The notes: generated by a model from the sequence alone, not told the origin. A DNA stretch of 64,000 nucleotides from CAVPMW01 sp963706515 (GCA_963706515.1 CAVPMW010000007.1:372001-436000), one strand, 5' to 3'; counted from the first letter of the stretch, positions 9,218 through 18,980 are shown. Translations and numbers: made by a program.

Positions 9218-9775
9218 CTATACTTCCAGGATTTCTTTCTCTTTTCGCTGACCGACGGCATTCACCTCTTCTATATAGCGGTCGGTAATTTTCTGCAGCT
9301 CCTCTTCGCCTTCTTCGAGCTCATCTTCAGAGATCATCTTCTCTTCCTCGAACTCGCGCAAGTCCTTGATGTTATCCCGGCGGATATTGCGGATAGCGAC
9401 GCGCAATTCCTCCACCCGGTTATGGACGACTTTTACCAGGTCTCGCCGGCGTTCTTCAGTCAGGGGAGGCAGGTTTAAGCGGATCGTCTTACCATCATTG
9501 TTGGGAGTTAGCCCCAGGTCAGAAGTCAACAATGCCCGCTCGATAGCCTTCAGGGTGGAAGCATCGAATGGGCGGATCATCAGCGTCCGCGGCTCAGGGA
9601 CGTTGATCGTCGCCAGCTGGATTAAGGGAGTCGGCATGCCGTAGTAATCGATGTTCAGCCGCTCAACCAGAGCCGGGCTGGCCCGCCCAGTGCGTATACC
9701 TGCCAGGTCCTCCTCGAGGGCCTGGACGGTGCTTTTCATGCGTGCTTCGGTTTCCTTATAGACATCCTTCAACAT
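9218..9775 (-). CDS. frr: ribosome recycling factor
   Basis: 185 residues, standard RRF length. Releases the post-termination ribosome together with EF-G. Motifs: TGRASPALVERLNIDYYG, PFDASTLKAIERA, LNLPPLTEERRRDLVK. The coiled, charged C-terminal helix is intact. GGGAGG precedes the ATG at 9775. Separated from pyrH by a 116-bp gap without gene content. Confidence 0.96.
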   Translation of the reverse strand: MLKDVYKETEARMKSTVQALEEDLAGIRTGRASPALVERLNIDYYGMPTPLIQLATINVPEPRTLMIRPFDASTLKAIERALLTSDLGLTPNNDGKTIRLNLPPLTEERRRDLVKVVHNRVEELRVAIRNIRRDNIKDLREFEEEKMISEDELEEGEEELQKITDRYIEEVNAVGQRKEKEILEV

Positions 9776-9891
9776 GGACGCCTCCCAATTACAAGTGCCG
9801 TGGAGCGCGAAATATCACTGCTCGCGAAGTGCGCTTCTATAAGGATACCCGAAAAACTGAAGAGCGGATAGGGATAAATTGGTCGGTACAG

Positions 9892-10611
9892 CTAACAGAT
9901 CAGTGTGCCAACTTGCGCTCCAAAGAGCGCGCGGCGCAGTGAATCGGAGCTCCACAAGTTAAATACGAGGATCGGCAGATGGTTATCCATACACAGTGAG
10001 ATCGCGGTGCTGTCCATGACGCCGAGCTGGCGGTTGATAAATTCCATATAGGATAGTTGTTCGAAACGCCGGGCGGATGGATTGATCATTGGGTCCGACT
10101 CGTAAACTCCATCCACTTTGGTAGCTTTGATCACCACGTCTGCGCCGATCTCCATCGCGCGCAAGGCTGCCGCGGTGTCGGTGGAGAAATAAGGGTTGCC
10201 CGTTCCGCCCCCAAAAATGACTACCCGGCCTTTCTCTAAATGGCGGATGGCGCGGCGGCGAATATACGGTTCCGCGACCGCGTGCATCTCTACGGCTGAC
10301 TGCACGCGTGTGATCAGCTGAATCCGTTCCATCGAATCCATCAGAGCCAGGGCGTTCATCACGGTGGCGAGCATTCCCATGTAGTCCGCCGTAGCCCGGT
10401 CCATGCCGCGTTCGAGGCCGATGCGCCCGCGCCACAGGTTGCCTGCCCCGATCACGATCGCCACATCCACTCCTAGCTCGTGGACTTCCTTAATCCGGCG
10501 GGCGATATCATCGGCGCGTGCCGGGTCAATCCCAAATTTTCCCTCCCCCGCCATCGATTCCCCGCTCAGTTTGAGTAAAATCCTCCGGTACTTTAATTCC
10601 TCCGGTGCCAT
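9892..10611 (-). CDS. pyrH: UMP kinase
   Basis: Phosphorylates UMP to UDP in pyrimidine nucleotide synthesis. The 239-residue amino-acid-kinase fold shows LLKLSGESMAG at the start, VIGAGNLWRG, RATADYMGMLATVMNALA and the nucleotide-binding GGGTGNPYFSTDTAAALRA. Length fits. It is separated from tsf by ~310 bp that contain a terminator-like composite repeat, so it may depend partly on its own promoter. Confidence 0.96.
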   Translation of the reverse strand: MAPEELKYRRILLKLSGESMAGEGKFGIDPARADDIARRIKEVHELGVDVAIVIGAGNLWRGRIGLERGMDRATADYMGMLATVMNALALMDSMERIQLITRVQSAVEMHAVAEPYIRRRAIRHLEKGRVVIFGGGTGNPYFSTDTAAALRAMEIGADVVIKATKVDGVYESDPMINPSARRFEQLSYMEFINRQLGVMDSTAISLCMDNHLPILVFNLWSSDSLRRALFGAQVGTLIC

Positions 10612-10708
10612 GCACTCTTCCTTTCGCCAACAGGTTGAAATTGCGTAAAAACATGACGCATCCCGAATCTCATATTCGGCTTATATCATGGTGAAATAAA
10701 CCCTACCC

Positions 10709-10839
10709 GAAGTTGCCTGCGGCAACTTCACCCTCCCCAATATGGGGAGGGGATATTTCCGAAAACGAGGTGCAGGTGGCGCCAAAGCGCCACCTGCACC
10801 TCGTTTTCGGAATTGATTCCCCCTTCCGGTGGAAGGGGG
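10709..10839. repeat. composite hairpin repeat, copy 1 (between tsf and pyrH)
   Basis: Four nested palindromes in a row: GAAGTTGCC/GGCAACTTC (10709-10729), CCCTCCCCA/TGGGGAGGG (10731-10751), a 26-bp perfect stem with a 4-nt CAAA loop (10757-10812, core GGTGCAGGTGGCGC), and CCCCCTTCC/GGAAGGGGG (10819-10839). The long stem recurs at 63482-63535 with a compensated base-pair change, and the first module recurs at 63665-63687. It fills most of the 309-bp tsf-pyrH gap. Confidence 0.85.
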
Positions 10840-10920
10840 CAAGGGGGATGGGAATTATTGCGATATACAAACATGGTCCATACGAATAGAATAAATTTTG
10901 GAGTGAGTTATGTTTCCTGA

Positions 10921-11526
10921 TCAATTTGCCTTGCTGTCCCCCAGCTCCCAGCGCACGAAGCGCCGGATGACAACATTTTCACCCAGGGAGGCGATATTCT
11001 GCAGGAGCAGCTGCTCCACCCGCAGGTTTTCATCCCGGATGTATGGCTGCTCCAGGAGCACCGCAGCCTCCACAAACTTCTCCAGGCGACCGTCAACAAT
11101 TTTTTCGACGGTTGCTTCAGGCTTGCCCTCTTCACGGGCGTTATTGGCGGCTTCCTCGCGCTGTTGAGCGAGCACCTCGGCAGGTATATCCTCGCTGCGA
11201 ATATATTGGGGCGCGTTCGCCGCGATCTGCAGGGCAATCTCGTGGGCAAAGGTGCGGAAGGTCTCCGAGCGAGCAACGAAATCCGTCTCGCAGTTCACTT
11301 CGACCATCACGCCGATCCTGCCGGCGCCGTGCGAATAAAGCTCGACCACGCCTTCAGAAGCTTCCCGTTCGGCGCGCTTGGCAGCGGTTGCCATCCCCTT
11401 CTCGCGGAGGATTTCGAGAGCTTTATCGACATCGCCGTCAGCCTGTTCCAGGGCTTTGCGGCAGTCCATGATCCCGACGCCGGTTGCTTCGCGCAGTTGC
11501 TTGATCTGATCGATGCTGACAGCCAT
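10921..11526 (-). CDS. tsf: elongation factor Ts (short form)
   Basis: Nucleotide-exchange factor for EF-Tu. Begins with the UBA-like domain (IKQLREATGVGIMDCRKALEQ) and the TDFVARS motif near residue 80. At 201 residues it is the short type known from Thermus and some other lineages, lacking the second core subdomain of the ~280-residue E. coli form. Starts 2 bp after the rpsB stop, so both are one transcript. Confidence 0.95.
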   Translation of the reverse strand: MAVSIDQIKQLREATGVGIMDCRKALEQADGDVDKALEILREKGMATAAKRAEREASEGVVELYSHGAGRIGVMVEVNCETDFVARSETFRTFAHEIALQIAANAPQYIRSEDIPAEVLAQQREEAANNAREEGKPEATVEKIVDGRLEKFVEAAVLLEQPYIRDENLRVEQLLLQNIASLGENVVIRRFVRWELGDSKAN

Positions 11527-11528
11527 GA

Positions 11529-12704
11529 TTACTCCCCCGCCTCTTCGTCTTCCGCCTCTAGTTCAGCTTCGAGCTCTTCCTCAGCTTCGAGCTCATCCTC
11601 AAGCTGTACTTCAGCTTCAAGCTGTACTTCAGCTTCTGGCTCTAATTCAGCTTCTGGCTCTAATTCAGCTTCTGGCTCTAGTTCAGCTTCCGGCGCTAGT
11701 TCAGCTTCTGCCTCTAGTTCAGCTTCTGGCTCTAATTCAGCTTCTGGCTCTAGTTCAGCCTCTGGCTCTTCCGTCTCTGCCTCGATAGTATCGACGGCCT
11801 CATCTTCGCCTTCGGTAACATCGACGCCCAGCTCACCTGCCAGGTCGGCAAGCCCCAGGCCCAGGTCTTCTTCTTCGGCAGCCAGGGTGATCGTGCGCGG
11901 CGTAATCTTAGCCAGGGTGGCTTCACCCAGCAGCTCTTCGTCGGAAAGCTCGGGCTCTTCGAGAGTTGCCGCAGTGTAGCGGTCGACTTCGGTCGTCAGC
12001 TCTGCCTCGGCAGTCTCCTTGCGCATGGCTTTCCCTTCGACCACTGCATCGGCGATCTTACCGACCAGCAGCTTGATTGCCCGGATGGCGTCATCATTCG
12101 AAGGGATGACGTAATCGACGTTCGCCGGATCGCAGTTCGTGTCCACCAGAGCGACGACCGGGATATTCAGCAGGTTGGCCTCGTGGATGGCAGTGGCTTC
12201 CCGGCGGACATCGACGACGAACAGCAGGTCGGGTAAGCGGGCCATCTGGCGGATGCCCCCCAGCAGCATTTCCAGGCGCTCGATCTCGCGGCTGAGGATC
12301 AGTCCTTCTTTTTTCGTCAGTCGCTCGAACTCGCCCCGGTCGCGCATCCGCTCCAGCCGCTCCAGCTCGTTGATGCGGGCGCGGATGGTGCGCCAGTTGG
12401 TGAGCATGCCGCCCAGCCAGCGAATGGTGACGTACGGCATTCCTGCGCGCTGCGCTTCGAGCTGGATGGTCTCCTGCGCCTGGCGCTTGGTGCCCACGAA
12501 GAGCACCGTGTTGCCTTCGGCTACACTGTCGCGCACCAGGTTGTATGCCTGTTCCAGGGATTTCACCGTTTTCTGCAGGTCAATGATGTGGATACCATTG
12601 CGCTCGGTGAAGATATAGGGTTTCATTCCAGGGTGCCATTTATGAGTCCTGTGCCCGAAGTGCACCCCGCTCTCGAGCAAAGCCTTCATTGGGACGACGG
12701 CCAT
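11529..12704 (-). CDS. rpsB: ribosomal protein S2 with long acidic repeat tail
   Basis: The first ~250 residues are a normal S2: MKALLESGVHFGHRTHKWHPGMKPYIF, GGMLTNWRTI, PDLLFVVDVRREATAIHEA and ALVDTNCDP. About 140 further residues follow, made almost entirely of Glu, Ala, Leu and Pro with a recurring PEAELE unit encoded by 18-bp DNA repeats. Normal S2 is 230-260 residues. The start is the ATG at 12704 behind AAAGGAGTAATTGATC; an in-frame TTG 6 bp upstream is less likely. First gene of the translation operon. Confidence 0.95.
   Translation of the reverse strand: MAVVPMKALLESGVHFGHRTHKWHPGMKPYIFTERNGIHIIDLQKTVKSLEQAYNLVRDSVAEGNTVLFVGTKRQAQETIQLEAQRAGMPYVTIRWLGGMLTNWRTIRARINELERLERMRDRGEFERLTKKEGLILSREIERLEMLLGGIRQMARLPDLLFVVDVRREATAIHEANLLNIPVVALVDTNCDPANVDYVIPSNDDAIRAIKLLVGKIADAVVEGKAMRKETAEAELTTEVDRYTAATLEEPELSDEELLGEATLAKITPRTITLAAEEEDLGLGLADLAGELGVDVTEGEDEAVDTIEAETEEPEAELEPEAELEPEAELEAEAELAPEAELEPEAELEPEAELEPEAEVQLEAEVQLEDELEAEEELEAELEAEDEEAGE
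11555..11780 (-). repeat. 18-bp tandem repeats coding the S2 tail
   Basis: Units close to GAGCCAGAAGCTGAATTA on the coding strand repeat about ten times with few changes, encoding PEAELE/PEAELA variants. Near identity of several units suggests recent expansion by slippage or recombination. Confidence 0.85.
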
Positions 12705-12826
12705 GATCAATTACTCCTTTGCGTTTTTCGATCGCCTCCCTCATCCTTACCTCTCACCGCGGCTGGCGGCACGCAAGGCAAGTCAGGAGACGTGGAAGAT
12801 GAGTGCCGGTGGATACGGCACAATTT

Positions 12827-12858
12827 CTCCCGCCAGGGCGGGAGCGGACGCAAGTATA
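12827..12858 (-). promoter_or_regulatory. rpsB promoter -10 and leader hairpin
   Basis: On the minus strand TATACT (12853-12858) is a plausible -10 box and the hairpin CTCCCGCC/GGCGGGAG (12827-12844) begins just after it, at the 5' end of a ~140-nt untranslated leader. A clear -35 box was not found. The leader could serve autogenous control by S2, but that is inference. Confidence 0.45.
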
Positions 12859-12974
12859 TCACAGGCTCGAACGAATCCGTCCAGGCTGGATTCTATTTAA
12901 TAATTAGGGATAGACTGCTCTGACCTACTGCCCCTTCACCCAATGATGGAGTCGGCAAAGAATCCGGTTTCTGG

Positions 12975-13614
12975 TCACGGGTAAGGTGGGGGATATCCTG
13001 GCGGGGTAATGGTCGCCTCCAGCGGGATGACTTCAATCCCAGATTGTAGGCGGGAAGGTCGGGATAACCGGCGTAGGCACAAAGGTGAGCGTCGGCCCGT
13101 TATAGGTTGGGAGTGGTCCTTCGGTATATGGGATCGCAGTGCCAGGCAAATATGCTTTGCCACCTTCGTGCGTCATATATATTCCGATACTATCACTCGC
13201 ACGTAGGTTTGGAGTAGCAACTTGGGCAACTATGGAAAAAACACCCTCCTCGCGGGGTAAAAATATCGTTCTTGTGAAAGTATGGGGTTTATTCGCTGAG
13301 ATTGAAGCTTTCCAGCTTACACCGCCTTTAAAAAGATCTGCAGATGTAAAATCCTTTTCCCAATTCTGAGGGTCATCCACGCGAATAGCTGCATCAGGAT
13401 ACAATGACACCCCTATATCTGGGACGTCGTTATCTGAACTCACCGTGATCGTCAAAACCACCGGCTCTCCGTAGCGAATCGGATCGAGCGCCCCCAGCTC
13501 GATGCATACAATGCCTTCCTTGCCTTTGTCACAATTGTGTTTACCGGGAGCAAATCCGCCCGTGCAAGCCGCCAGGACTATTGCCAAAAGAATTACCATT
13601 ACCCCATGTTTCAT
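12975..13614 (-). CDS. predicted lipoprotein, frameshifted near the end
   Basis: Starts with a lipoprotein signal: hydrophobic core then lipobox LAAC with the acylated Cys at ~17. The mature domain (VVLTITVSSDNDVPDIGVSLYP...) looks like an immunoglobulin-type beta-sandwich, and the tail is rich in Pro and Thr. The uninterrupted frame stops at 13033. Removing one G from the GGG at 13038-13040 continues it as IEVIPLEATITPPGYPPPYP to 12975, which reads like a natural end. No family recognised; membrane anchored, function unknown. Confidence 0.7.
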
Positions 13615-13741
13615 CTTTGCCTCCTCCGATCCCGATGAAAAGATTGAGGCTGATCACTCGATTATAACCGGATGGCATTTGTCACGTCTGCGCTTTCAAA
13701 GTTATCAATCCAGAAGAGAGGTTCTCATCCCATTAGTGCGG

Positions 13742-13747
13742 TAAAAT
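13742..13747 (+). promoter_or_regulatory. -10 box of birA, leaderless transcript likely
   Basis: TAAAAT ends 7 bp before the birA ATG at 13755, so the start codon would lie at or near the +1 position. No ribosome binding site is present. Confidence 0.55.
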
Positions 13748-13754
13748 CTCCCTG

Positions 13755-14598
13755 ATGGACCCCCAAAAATTGGTGGAAGATCTCGCCGGGCTGCCGCTCG
13801 GTCCTCTGCGCTATTACTCGCAGTGCGGATCGACCAACGATGAAGCGAGGCGCTGGCTGGAAGGTGGCGGCCCCGACCTGGCGCTGGTCATCGCCGAGAC
13901 GCAGACCGCCGGCAGGGGCCGCCTGGACCGGCGCTGGTATACCCCGCCGGAATCGGCGCTGGCATTCAGCTTGGTTTTGCGCCCTGGCAAGACGTCGCCT
14001 GGCCTCGATCCAGACCTGCCCCCCGAGGGGACGGTGCACCTGACCGCGCTGGGCGCATTGGCGGTATGCCAGGCGCTCGAGGAGCAATACCGGCTGGACG
14101 CTCAAATCAAATGGCCGAATGACGTACTGGTTGGAGGGCGCAAGCTGGCGGGAATCCTGGCCGAATCCCACTGGCAAGGCAGCGAATTAACCGGGACGAT
14201 GTTGGGCATCGGGATCAATGTAACCCGGTCAGCCATTCCACCGGCGACCGAGCTGTCGTTTCCGGCTACCTCCATCGAGGCCTGCCTGGACGGCGCCGGC
14301 ACACCACCCGACCGCTATCGATTGCTGCGCATGGTTCTGGAACGAATCCTGCAATGGCGTTATCAGATCCCCAGCCCGAGCTTCATCCAGGCCTGGCAGA
14401 GCGCACCTGGCCTACCTGAATGAGTGGGTTTGGATCCTGCCGGTCGTAGAAGGCGCAGCCGGCAGCCCGTCCACTGGAGAGGCCTGCCAGGTGCTCGGGC
14501 TCGAAACGGATGGGCGGTTACGCCTGCGGGATCAGGCTGGCAATATCTTGAAGATTTCTTCGGGCGAGATCCACTTGCGACCGCACAGTTCCATTTGA
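13755..14598 (+). CDS. birA: biotin--[acetyl-CoA-carboxylase] ligase, frameshifted
   Basis: Attaches biotin to the carrier domain of carboxylases. No N-terminal HTH, so it is the monofunctional type. Motifs: YSQCGSTNDEA, the biotin/ATP loop TAGRGRLDRRW (GRGRxxR), KWPNDVLVGGRKLAGIL and GIGINVT. The frame stops at 14423, but one extra base at ~14402-14406 is enough to join it to AYLNEWVWI and the C-terminal SH3-like domain (TDGRLRLRDQAG, SSGEIHLR) ending at 14598. Corrected length ~280, typical for the family. Confidence 0.9.
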
Positions 14599-14649
14599 GT
14601 TGTATGCGCCAGCAGTGGAAGGACTAACCGAATACCAGGAAGGTAAACC

Positions 14650-14859
14650 ATGATCGATGACCTGCGTTCACAAGCTGACACCACTTTCGAAGACGACGAC
14701 CTGCCGCCCCCGGAAGAGCCCGAGATCCATACCCGGCGCGACCTCCTGGGGATGTCCCCGCTGCAGCGCTTCATCATCGCCGTGCTGCTGTTGGTGATCG
14801 TCCTGCTGCTGAGCTCATTCTGCCTGCTGATCACCGGTAAAATCGTCCTGCCGGTCTGA
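14650..14859 (+). CDS. small single-pass membrane protein
   Basis: 69 residues: an acidic, proline-rich N-terminal half (EDDDLPPPEEPE) followed by one strong membrane helix (FIIAVLLLVIVLLLSSFCLL). AGGAAGG lies just before the ATG. It follows birA by 51 bp on the same strand. No family recognised. Confidence 0.6.
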   Translation: MIDDLRSQADTTFEDDDLPPPEEPEIHTRRDLLGMSPLQRFIIAVLLLVIVLLLSSFCLLITGKIVLPV

Positions 14860-14904
14860 TCGTCCAGGACCTGCAGCCGGTCCGCGCCGGCAGCGGCGGA
14901 GCGC

Positions 14905-17370
14905 TCAATCGCCCGCCTCCACCTGGCGTAGATCAGCCCTGGCGATGCGCGCCAGGGAGGCGACCGTATCGCCTGTCTGCAGCTCCATCACCCGCACCCC
15001 GCGCGTTGCTCGCCCCGACCGGGCGATATCGCTCACCTTTAATCGCAGTACAACCCCGCCCACCGAGATAATCGTCAGATCGTCTTCATCACTTACCACA
15101 CGCGCCGCGGTCACCGCTCCAATCCTGGATAACGCGTCCTTATCGATCGATTGGACTCCGCCGGTCGCCCGGCCTTTCGCCGGGTATTCCCCTAGCGGAG
15201 TGCGTTTGCCAAAACCTCCCTGGGTAACCAGCAGCAAATCCGCCCCCGGCTCGATCACTTCCATGCTGGTCACCAGGTCGCCTTCCCTCAGCCAGATGGC
15301 GGTGACGCCCGCCGCTGTGCGCCCCATCGGGCGCACTTCCTGCTCGGCGTAGCGCAGTGCCTGACCCTGCTCAGTCACCAGGATGATTTCGTTATTCCCA
15401 TCGGTCAGGTGCGCCCAGCCCAGCTCATCGCCGGCCTCCAGGGTGATCGCAATGATCCCCGAAGGGCGCACTGCTTCCAGCTCTGAAAGCGAGATGCGCT
15501 TGATCCTGCCTTTGCGCGTCGCCATCGTGCAGAAATGGGCGCTGTCAAATTCGGGCGCTGCCACCGCAGCAGTAATCGTCTCGCCCGAAGCCAGGGACAA
15601 TATGTTAACCGCCGGGACGCCTTTCCCGGTCCGGTCAGCTTCTGGGATCTGGTGCGCTTTGGCAGAGTAGACTTTGCCCCGGTCGCTGAAGAAAAGCACG
15701 GTATTCAGCGTGCGCGCCGGGAAGAGAAACAGGATCTCGTCTTCGTCTTTGGTCTGGTGACCTGTGACCCCGCGCCCGCCGCGCGCCTGCGCGCGGAATG
15801 CTTCCGCGGGCAGCCGTTTGATATAGCCGCGCTGGGTGATGCTGACCAGGACTGCTTCGTCCCGGATCAGGTCCTCCTCGTCAAAGGCCTCATTCGCATC
15901 GTGGGCGATCTGCGTGCGGCGATCGTCGCCATATTTTTCAGCCAGCTCGACCAGATCCGTTTTAATCAGCTCCAGAATCTTTTTCGGGCTGGCAAGCAGG
16001 TCTTCCAGGAAGGCAATCCGCTCGAGCGTCTGGCGCTGCTCATCCTCGATTTTTTGGCGCTCCAGGGCAGCCAGACGGCGCAGCTGCATATCCAGAATGG
16101 CTTGAGCCTGCATTTCGCTCAGGTGAAAGCGCTCCATCAAGCGTTCTTTGGCAGTCTCGGCATCCGGGGATTGGCGGATGGTCTGGATGACATCGTCAAG
16201 GTTCGCCAGGGCAATGAGCAAGCCAGCCAGGATGTGCGACCGCTCGCGGGCGCGCGCCAGCTCGAACTCAGAGCGCCTTACGATTACAGTGCTGCGATGC
16301 TCGATAAAGATTTGCAGCATTCGTTTGAGGGAGAGCAAGCGCGGCTCATTATCAACCAGCGCCAGGAGCTGCACTCCGAACGTGGATTGCAGCGGGGTAT
16401 ATTTATACAATTGGTTCAAGACCTTCTTCGCCTGGGCGCTGCGGCGCAGCTCGATGACGATGCTCATGCCGCGCCTGTCGGACTCATCGCGCAGGTCCGA
16501 GATGTCATCCAGCCTGCCCCCGCGCGCCAGCTCGGCAATCCGTTCGATCAAGGTCGTTTTATTTACCTGGTACGGGATCTGCGTGATGACGATGCGGTTG
16601 CGGTCGTGGCCCATTTCTTCGATGTGCGCCGACCCGCGCAGTACGATCCGTCCCCGCCCGGTGCTGTAAGCATGCAGGATCCCTTCTGTCCCGACGATCA
16701 CCCCGCCCGTAGGAAAATCGGGACCGGGAATAAATCTCAGGAGCTCCTCGACGCTCACTTCATCCGCGCGGTCGTAGTGCTCGATCAGGAAAGCAATCGC
16801 TCCGCTTAATTCGCGCAGGTTATGCGGCGGAATATTGGTCGCCATGCCCACTGCGATCCCTGACGAGCCGTTCAGCAGCAGGTTTGGCAGGCGGGCTGGC
16901 AGGACCTGCGGCTCTTGCAATGATCCATCGAAGTTGTCATTGAAAGCGACGGTGTCCTTATCGATATCTACCAGCAGCTCCTCCGCAACTCGTGAGAGGC
17001 GCGCTTCGGTGTAGCGCATGGCTGCCGGGGCATCGCCGTCGATCGAGCCAAAGTTGCCTTGCCCGTCAACCAATAAATAGCGCATCGAGAAATCCTGGGC
17101 GAGGCGCGCCATGGCATCGTAAACGGCAGCATCGCCATGCGGGTGATATTTGCCCAGCACATCTCCCACGATGCGCGCCGATTTCTTATAGGATGTATTG
17201 GAACGCACGCCCATATCGTACATGCCGTAAAGAATTCGCCGGTGGACTGGTTTCAGCCCGTCGCGAGCGTCTGGCAGCGCGCGGGCTACGATCACCGACA
17301 TGGCATAGTCAAGGTAGGCAGCCCGCATCTGGCTATCGATGCTGACCGGCTGGACTGTACCGATTTCCAT
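14905..17370 (-). CDS. gyrA: DNA gyrase subunit A
   Basis: Breakage-reunion subunit of gyrase. 821 residues from the ATG at 17370 (CTGAGGAT upstream; a longer frame to 17493 has no such site). The catalytic Tyr is in AAMRYTEARL at ~120. The quinolone-region motif reads HPHGDAAVYD, with Ala at the position of E. coli Ser83, as found naturally in some other phyla. The C-terminal half holds six pinwheel repeats, with QARGGRG in the place of the GyrA box (QRRGGRG), which supports gyrase rather than topoisomerase IV. No frameshift seen. Confidence 0.93.
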   Translation of the reverse strand: MEIGTVQPVSIDSQMRAAYLDYAMSVIVARALPDARDGLKPVHRRILYGMYDMGVRSNTSYKKSARIVGDVLGKYHPHGDAAVYDAMARLAQDFSMRYLLVDGQGNFGSIDGDAPAAMRYTEARLSRVAEELLVDIDKDTVAFNDNFDGSLQEPQVLPARLPNLLLNGSSGIAVGMATNIPPHNLRELSGAIAFLIEHYDRADEVSVEELLRFIPGPDFPTGGVIVGTEGILHAYSTGRGRIVLRGSAHIEEMGHDRNRIVITQIPYQVNKTTLIERIAELARGGRLDDISDLRDESDRRGMSIVIELRRSAQAKKVLNQLYKYTPLQSTFGVQLLALVDNEPRLLSLKRMLQIFIEHRSTVIVRRSEFELARARERSHILAGLLIALANLDDVIQTIRQSPDAETAKERLMERFHLSEMQAQAILDMQLRRLAALERQKIEDEQRQTLERIAFLEDLLASPKKILELIKTDLVELAEKYGDDRRTQIAHDANEAFDEEDLIRDEAVLVSITQRGYIKRLPAEAFRAQARGGRGVTGHQTKDEDEILFLFPARTLNTVLFFSDRGKVYSAKAHQIPEADRTGKGVPAVNILSLASGETITAAVAAPEFDSAHFCTMATRKGRIKRISLSELEAVRPSGIIAITLEAGDELGWAHLTDGNNEIILVTEQGQALRYAEQEVRPMGRTAAGVTAIWLREGDLVTSMEVIEPGADLLLVTQGGFGKRTPLGEYPAKGRATGGVQSIDKDALSRIGAVTAARVVSDEDDLTIISVGGVVLRLKVSDIARSGRATRGVRVMELQTGDTVASLARIARADLRQVEAGD

Positions 17371-17433
17371 AAAATTATCCTCAGAATAGAATAAGCGACA
17401 TAAAAAATGCGCCCTGTGGACGCAGCGGTCTGT

Positions 17434-17439
17434 ATTATA
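17434..17439 (-). promoter_or_regulatory. probable gyrA -10 box
   Basis: TATAAT on the minus strand 64 bp upstream of the gyrA ATG. No good -35 partner at the usual distance. Confidence 0.45.
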
Positions 17440-17485
17440 CCGCCGAAATATTCCCTGGCACGTTGGTGAGTCCTGGAGTAAATGA

Positions 17486-17512
17486 GTGGGCAACCCGGAA
17501 TGGGTTGCCCAC
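17486..17512 (-). terminator. hairpin downstream of gltD-like gene
   Basis: GTGGGCAACCC and GGGTTGCCCAC form an 11-bp perfect stem with a 5-nt loop, starting 34 bp after the gltD-like stop. Only a weak T-rich stretch follows. Confidence 0.6.
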
Positions 17513-17545
17513 TGCAGCGAGAGGAGATAAAGGAGAGAGTGTCGC

Positions 17546-18980
17546 CTAATTTTTCAGCAAATATTCGTTAATTGCAGCAGCCGAGCGCCGTCCTGCAGCC
17601 ATGGCGGTAACTACCAGGTCAGGCCCGGTGACGCCATCGCCGCCAGCATACACGCCTGGTCGAGAGGTCGCCCCAGTCGCTTTGTCTGCAACGATCAAGC
17701 CGTACTTTTGGGTCTTTAGATCGGGCGTCGAATCACCGATCAGGGGATCTGGCCAGTACCCCAAGGCGAGGATCGCCGTATCTGCTTCGACGATGAAGTT
17801 GGTGCCTTCGATTGGCACGGGTCTCCGCCGTCCCTTGGCATCCGGTTCGCCGAGCTCATTGCGGACGCATTCAATCTGTGCCAGCCGGCCATCTTCCCCG
17901 GCGATGAAACGCACTGGCTGGACAAGGAATTGGTATTTAGCGCCCTCTTCGCGCGCCAGAGTGCGGTCTTTACGACCACCGGGCATTTCTTTTTCGGTGC
18001 GGCGGTAGAGGGCAAAACACTTCATCCGCTTTCAAGCGCACGGCTGTGCGCAGGCAGTCCGAAGCCGTATCACCGCCGCCGATCACCGCAATCTTGCGCC
18101 CGATATCAGGCAGGGATTTCATTTCCGGAGGCAGGAATTCGGGGTCGACGTTCGCCCGGATCAGGAATTCGGTGGCTTTGTAAACGCCAGGCAGGTCTTC
18201 GCCAGGCGCTTCCATGGGCGCATCGATTTCCGAGCCTACCCCGACGAACACAGCTTCATAACCTTCGGCGAACAGGTCATCGATCTTCTTCTCTTTTCCG
18301 ATCCAGGTATTCATCTGGAATTCGACGCCGGCTTCCTTCAGGTCGCACAGCCGGGCAAGCACGACCTCCTTGGGAATCTTGAAGTTCGGTATGCCGTACA
18401 GCAGCAATCCACCGGGAGCCGGGCGACCTTCAAAGATGGTCACAGAGTGCCCCATCTGGACGAGCTGCTCCGCGCAAGCCATGCCTGCCGGGCCGGCGCC
18501 GACGATCGCAACTCGCCTGCCGGTTGGCTCTCCGACTGGGATCTTCACCCCGCTGGTCTGCCTTTCATAATCGCAGGCGAAAGCTTCAAGCTCCCCGGTG
18601 AGCACCGGCTCATGCTGCTTGCTGTGTACGCACGAGCCCTGGCAAAGCTGCTCGTGCGGGCAAACCCGCCCGCATATTTCTGGCAGCGAGCTGGTCTGCC
18701 GGTACAGCCGGGCGGCTTCCAGGAACTGACCTTGCTCGATCAGCCACATGGCAGACGGGATATCGTTATGCACGGGACAGGCCAGCATGCAGGGCGCTGG
18801 ATCGGGACAATGGATGCAGCGTGAAGCTTCCAACATGGCGCGTTCAGCATCCATGGCGATCACTACGTCATTAAAATCACAAATCCTTACAAACACCGGA
18901 CGGCGGTCTACGTCAAGTGAAGGGATAACCGCTCGTGCTTTACGATCGATTGCAAGAAATTCACTGGGGATAGCCTGCAT
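17546..18980 (-). CDS. gltD: NAD(P)H-dependent glutamate synthase small subunit-like oxidoreductase, frameshifted
   Basis: FAD/NADPH and Fe-S oxidoreductase of the GltD type, ~477 residues. N-terminal Cys-rich region (CIHCPDPAPCMLACPVH) for 4Fe-4S clusters; FAD site IVGAGPAGMACAEQL; NAD(P) site VIGGGDTASD; C-terminal FAD contact VYAGGDGVTGPDLVVTA. The frame breaks in the run of four A at 18014-18017; three T instead of four on the coding strand gives DEVFALYRRTEKEMPG. Start: ATG at 18980 directly behind TTGGAGGATTCT. No large subunit gltB lies nearby, so it may act as a stand-alone electron-transfer module (as NfnB/SudA relatives do) rather than in glutamate synthesis. Confidence 0.85.

Noticed and set aside
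11164..11979. Plus-strand Ser/Ala-rich 271-residue ORF
   Set aside because: It is the antisense of the rpsB acidic repeat tail and tsf; the Ser runs simply mirror the GAG/GCT repeats.
15535..16809. Plus-strand 424-residue ORF
   Set aside because: Antisense to gyrA, which is intact and conserved on the minus strand; no motif or ribosome binding site in the plus frame.
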